A stretch of 64,000 nt of DNA, from assembly GCF_028769735.1 (NCBI RefSeq), contig NC_088171.1:142807917-142871916 (forward strand). Direction: 5' to 3'. The notes under the pieces are model-generated. The model saw only the letters and a list, made by a program, of their open reading frames with translations. It made no database searches and was not told where the DNA came from. Below, piece after piece: positions 61,701 to 64,000 of the stretch. Both the position numbers and the translations under genes were made by a program. The stretch comes from Zonotrichia leucophrys gambelii (taxonomy: Eukaryota > Chordata > Aves > Passeriformes > Passerellidae). Each line of letters opens with the position of its first letter. Position 1 is the first letter of the stretch.

Positions 61701-63782
61701 AAGCTTCCCTGCTGATTGTAACTGCTCAGCTTTTCTGTATTTCTCCTTTTTTTGCTTCAACAGTTACTCTAATTGAAAATTTAAACCAAACTTCTTTACA
61801 GAGAACTTTGATGCTGCAAAAATATTTTGCTGAGAAACACCACTGAAAAACTGAAATGATAAATCTTCCTTTGTCCTTAAAGTCAAACAGAGACAGGACG
61901 ATAGAAAGTTGTAAGTAGCACTCTCCATGGGCTTTGAAACAAGATTCTCATCTGATCCACTGCTGACCACAAAAAGCAGGAGAAGTGACAGCAGGGGCTG
62001 TTCCACACTGGCCTGCAGCAGCTGGGGGGCAGGCACAAGCACTGTTACACAGCTCATTTTTCTGATCACATCATGGAGCTCACCCTCAGACTTTTCTTCC
62101 TTCTGCAACTTGCACTGCAAGTCTTTTCCTCAATAATTCTTTGCCTTTTTTTAAAAGGAATCTGATTTATTATCACAGCATCCCTAACAGCACAAAAATC
62201 TCCCCTCAAGCTTTCCCTCCCTTCATGCCAAGTTCTTAGCCTTGCTCCTTTTTCTCCTGCTCCTTTCACTGGCTCTCCTCCCATGCCTTGCAGCCAGCAC
62301 CTTTGAAGAAATACTCATCCTCCTCCACCTCACTTGTTCCCCTGGCTGTTCCTCGTGCTGCTGCACAATGGTGCCCATGGTGCACTGAGAGCTGCTCTCC
62401 TTCTGTGAACTCTGCTTGTCCTCACGTACCCTCGGCACCCTGGGCTTCCCTTCAGTCACCTTTTTCCAGTTGCAATATTTTCTCCATGCAAGAAACATGG
62501 GTTCAGCTGGTGCGTGCAGGTTCCCCCAAATCTGGATGCACGGCAGGGTGAGATGGAATATGGACACTGGCTGTGCAGCTTTCATGGACCTGAAGGAGCT
62601 TCTCCAGCTGTAACTCTGTCATCAGAATCACTGGTGTTCCATGTGTGACACTGTGGCTCTGTGATGCTGTTGTCCAGGCTCTCCACACTGCCTCCTGGGA
62701 CTCCTGCAAGCCTTTCCCTGCTTTATCAGAAATGCCTTTTTGCAATCTCCCATCCCTTGCCTCTATCCCACAGGGGCCTCCTTCATTCCCTCATTGTCAC
62801 ACAGGTTTCCCATATGTGCTCTTACCTATTCCACTGTCTCCTGTTCTCCCTAATGCCCAATTTCACTCCAAGTGACAGGGTTTTTTATGTGCTCCTCATG
62901 TTATACCTGCTCCAGCCAGACTTGATAGTGCTCCTGTCTCCTCTCACAGATGTCCCCTATTTCCACTCCACCCTTCTGAGTAGTTTCTATCCTACATTCC
63001 CCTTACAGTCACTTCTCCAGATGGACTTTACCTAATGCAGCACAGTTGTGGCAACCCTCTCTTCTCATTCCCTTCTCTGTCACTCCCCAGGTGACCTTGG
63101 ATAATGTTGTCCTTTGTTTCTAAGACCCTCTATCACCACATCCAACCTGTCATCCCTCTCCTGTACTGCTACAACTTCTTCACTCTCTCCTTGGAAAATT
63201 TTGGTCATTTTCTAGGAGTTCAGTTTTCATACACTGTTCCTGGGCAGTTTGTAACAAGATTTGTGCTTAGTTGGGTTACAAAAATAAAGGAAAAAAAATT
63301 TTTTTTCAACTAATGACGTAAGAAAAGCTGGGACCTTCATTTTTCTCTCTGTCAGGCTTTTCCAGTGTTTTGATTTGTATCCATTTTGACAAGGTTGTTC
63401 CTACTGATGCTAAAGAATCTCTTGACATTCTCAAATGGAAAACTACTGTGCTAAAGCCAGACAAGCCCAGTGAATTATCTATTTTTATGCAGTGTCCTCA
63501 GCATCTGAGTGAGAAGCAAAAGAGCAGTTGGCACCTTGGTGGCTGTTTGGATGGAAAATATATGAGTCCCCTCTTCAATTCCTAAAAGGTGCCTTTATCC
63601 TCAAGTGCACAGAACAGCAATAGCACCAGTTTTCTGCCTGCATGATCAGAAGACACCCTCCCACCCTGGGGATAATGCCATTGCTAAAACATTTTAGCAC
63701 CTCACCAGCAGAGCTCAGGGGTTACCATCACCTTCATACACAAGCAAAGGAAGAAAGGAGTTGCTGCTCCCTAGTTGCACAA
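58738..63782. other. unique non-coding DNA, pyrimidine-rich from 62.1 to 63.2 kb
   Basis: No transposable element or confident gene. A minus-strand consensus donor (CAG/GTAAGA) lies at about 59695, with up to 17 open codons before it and no good acceptor. From about 62070 to 63190 the plus strand is markedly rich in C and T. The minus-strand frame 62223-62585 over it is consequently Arg/Lys/Glu-rich and is probably a composition effect. Confidence 0.45.
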
Positions 63783-63832
63783 TGGCTTCAATGATTCCTG
63801 GGGAGCCCTTCCAACTCAGGATATTCTATGAT
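63783..63832 (+). mobile_element. CR1 LINE, minimal 3' tail
   Basis: About 50 bp matching the CR1 terminus: TTCAATGATTCCTGGGGAGC, then CCTTCCAACTCAGGATATTC and TATGATTCC. This is a very short 5'-truncated insertion or the end of an older, decayed copy. Confidence 0.8.
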
Positions 63833-64000
63833 TCCTTTTTACTTTCCAAAGAGAAAACCATTGGCACTCATCCCTTGGAGCCTTAGTCTGGGCCTCCATG
63901 GATCTCCCACATCCATTTTTTTACACTTTCTCATGTCCCACAGCTGTATGCCAAGTTTTAAATCCTTAAGATTAGGGATATCAACGCTACTAGTGCCAAA
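63833..64000. other. unique non-coding DNA to the window edge
   Basis: Nothing recognisable. The sequence simply ends at the window boundary. Confidence 0.5.

Noticed and set aside
62223..62585. 120-codon basic minus-strand frame
   Set aside because: Its Arg/Lys/Glu bias follows from the purine-rich minus strand, and no domain is recognisable.
1..64000. tRNA, rRNA, snRNA genes, mitochondrial insertions, bacterial or phage features
   Set aside because: I looked for cloverleaf boxes, conserved rRNA words, operon-like gene packing and ribosome-binding sites and saw none.

Overview
The window reads as vertebrate, almost certainly bird, nuclear DNA from a gene desert or a very long intron. I cannot confirm any protein-coding gene, tRNA, rRNA or known ncRNA in it. 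The bird call rests on the transposable elements. All the dispersed repeats I recognise are decayed CR1-type LINE fragments, several still carrying the avian CR1 3' tail (a TTCCAAC-type stretch followed by ATTCTATGATTC), plus one solo LTR that resembles, from memory, an endogenous-retrovirus LTR common in neoavian birds. I see no Alu, L1 or mammalian-type SINE. Repeat density is low, base composition is AT-rich, CpG is rare and reading frames are short, all as expected for avian intergenic or intronic DNA.

Layout. 1-15.2 kb is mostly unique AT-rich sequence with a (TAGATA)n/(TG)n microsatellite near 10.74-10.82 kb. A short CR1 3' tail lies at 15.2-15.4 kb (+). A CR1 on the minus strand lies at 24.23-24.63 kb. 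A (GA)n microsatellite lies at 27.2 kb. A nearly perfect 69-bp tandem duplication lies at 36.17-36.31 kb. The longest CR1 (about 1.2 kb, +) lies at 38.16-39.39 kb and still shows damaged reverse transcriptase motifs. At 48.5-50.1 kb a minus-strand CR1 is split by the 1.1-kb solo LTR, a nested insertion. Another minus-strand CR1 lies at 55.8-56.2 kb, next to a small CpG cluster at 55.53-55.65 kb. A last CR1 tail lies at 63.78-63.83 kb.

The unique sequence holds several things worth a second look. These are short perfect or near-perfect inverted repeats (10.9, 16.56, 19.2, 40.3, 55.3 and 58.7 kb) and a full palindromic CRE in a CpG-poor background (53.69 kb). There are also a few open segments flanked by good splice-like signals. 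The best are a 177-bp symmetrical candidate exon at 7.3 kb (+), a signal-peptide-like first exon at 22.96 kb (+), a candidate terminal exon coding for a tetrabasic site and a transmembrane segment at 43.1-43.3 kb (-), and a short candidate 3' terminal exon with a poly(A) signal at 40.1-40.2 kb (-). Splice-like strings occur by chance at this scale and these segments do not join into one consistent gene model, so they are hypotheses only. No coherent biological system made of cooperating genes is visible.
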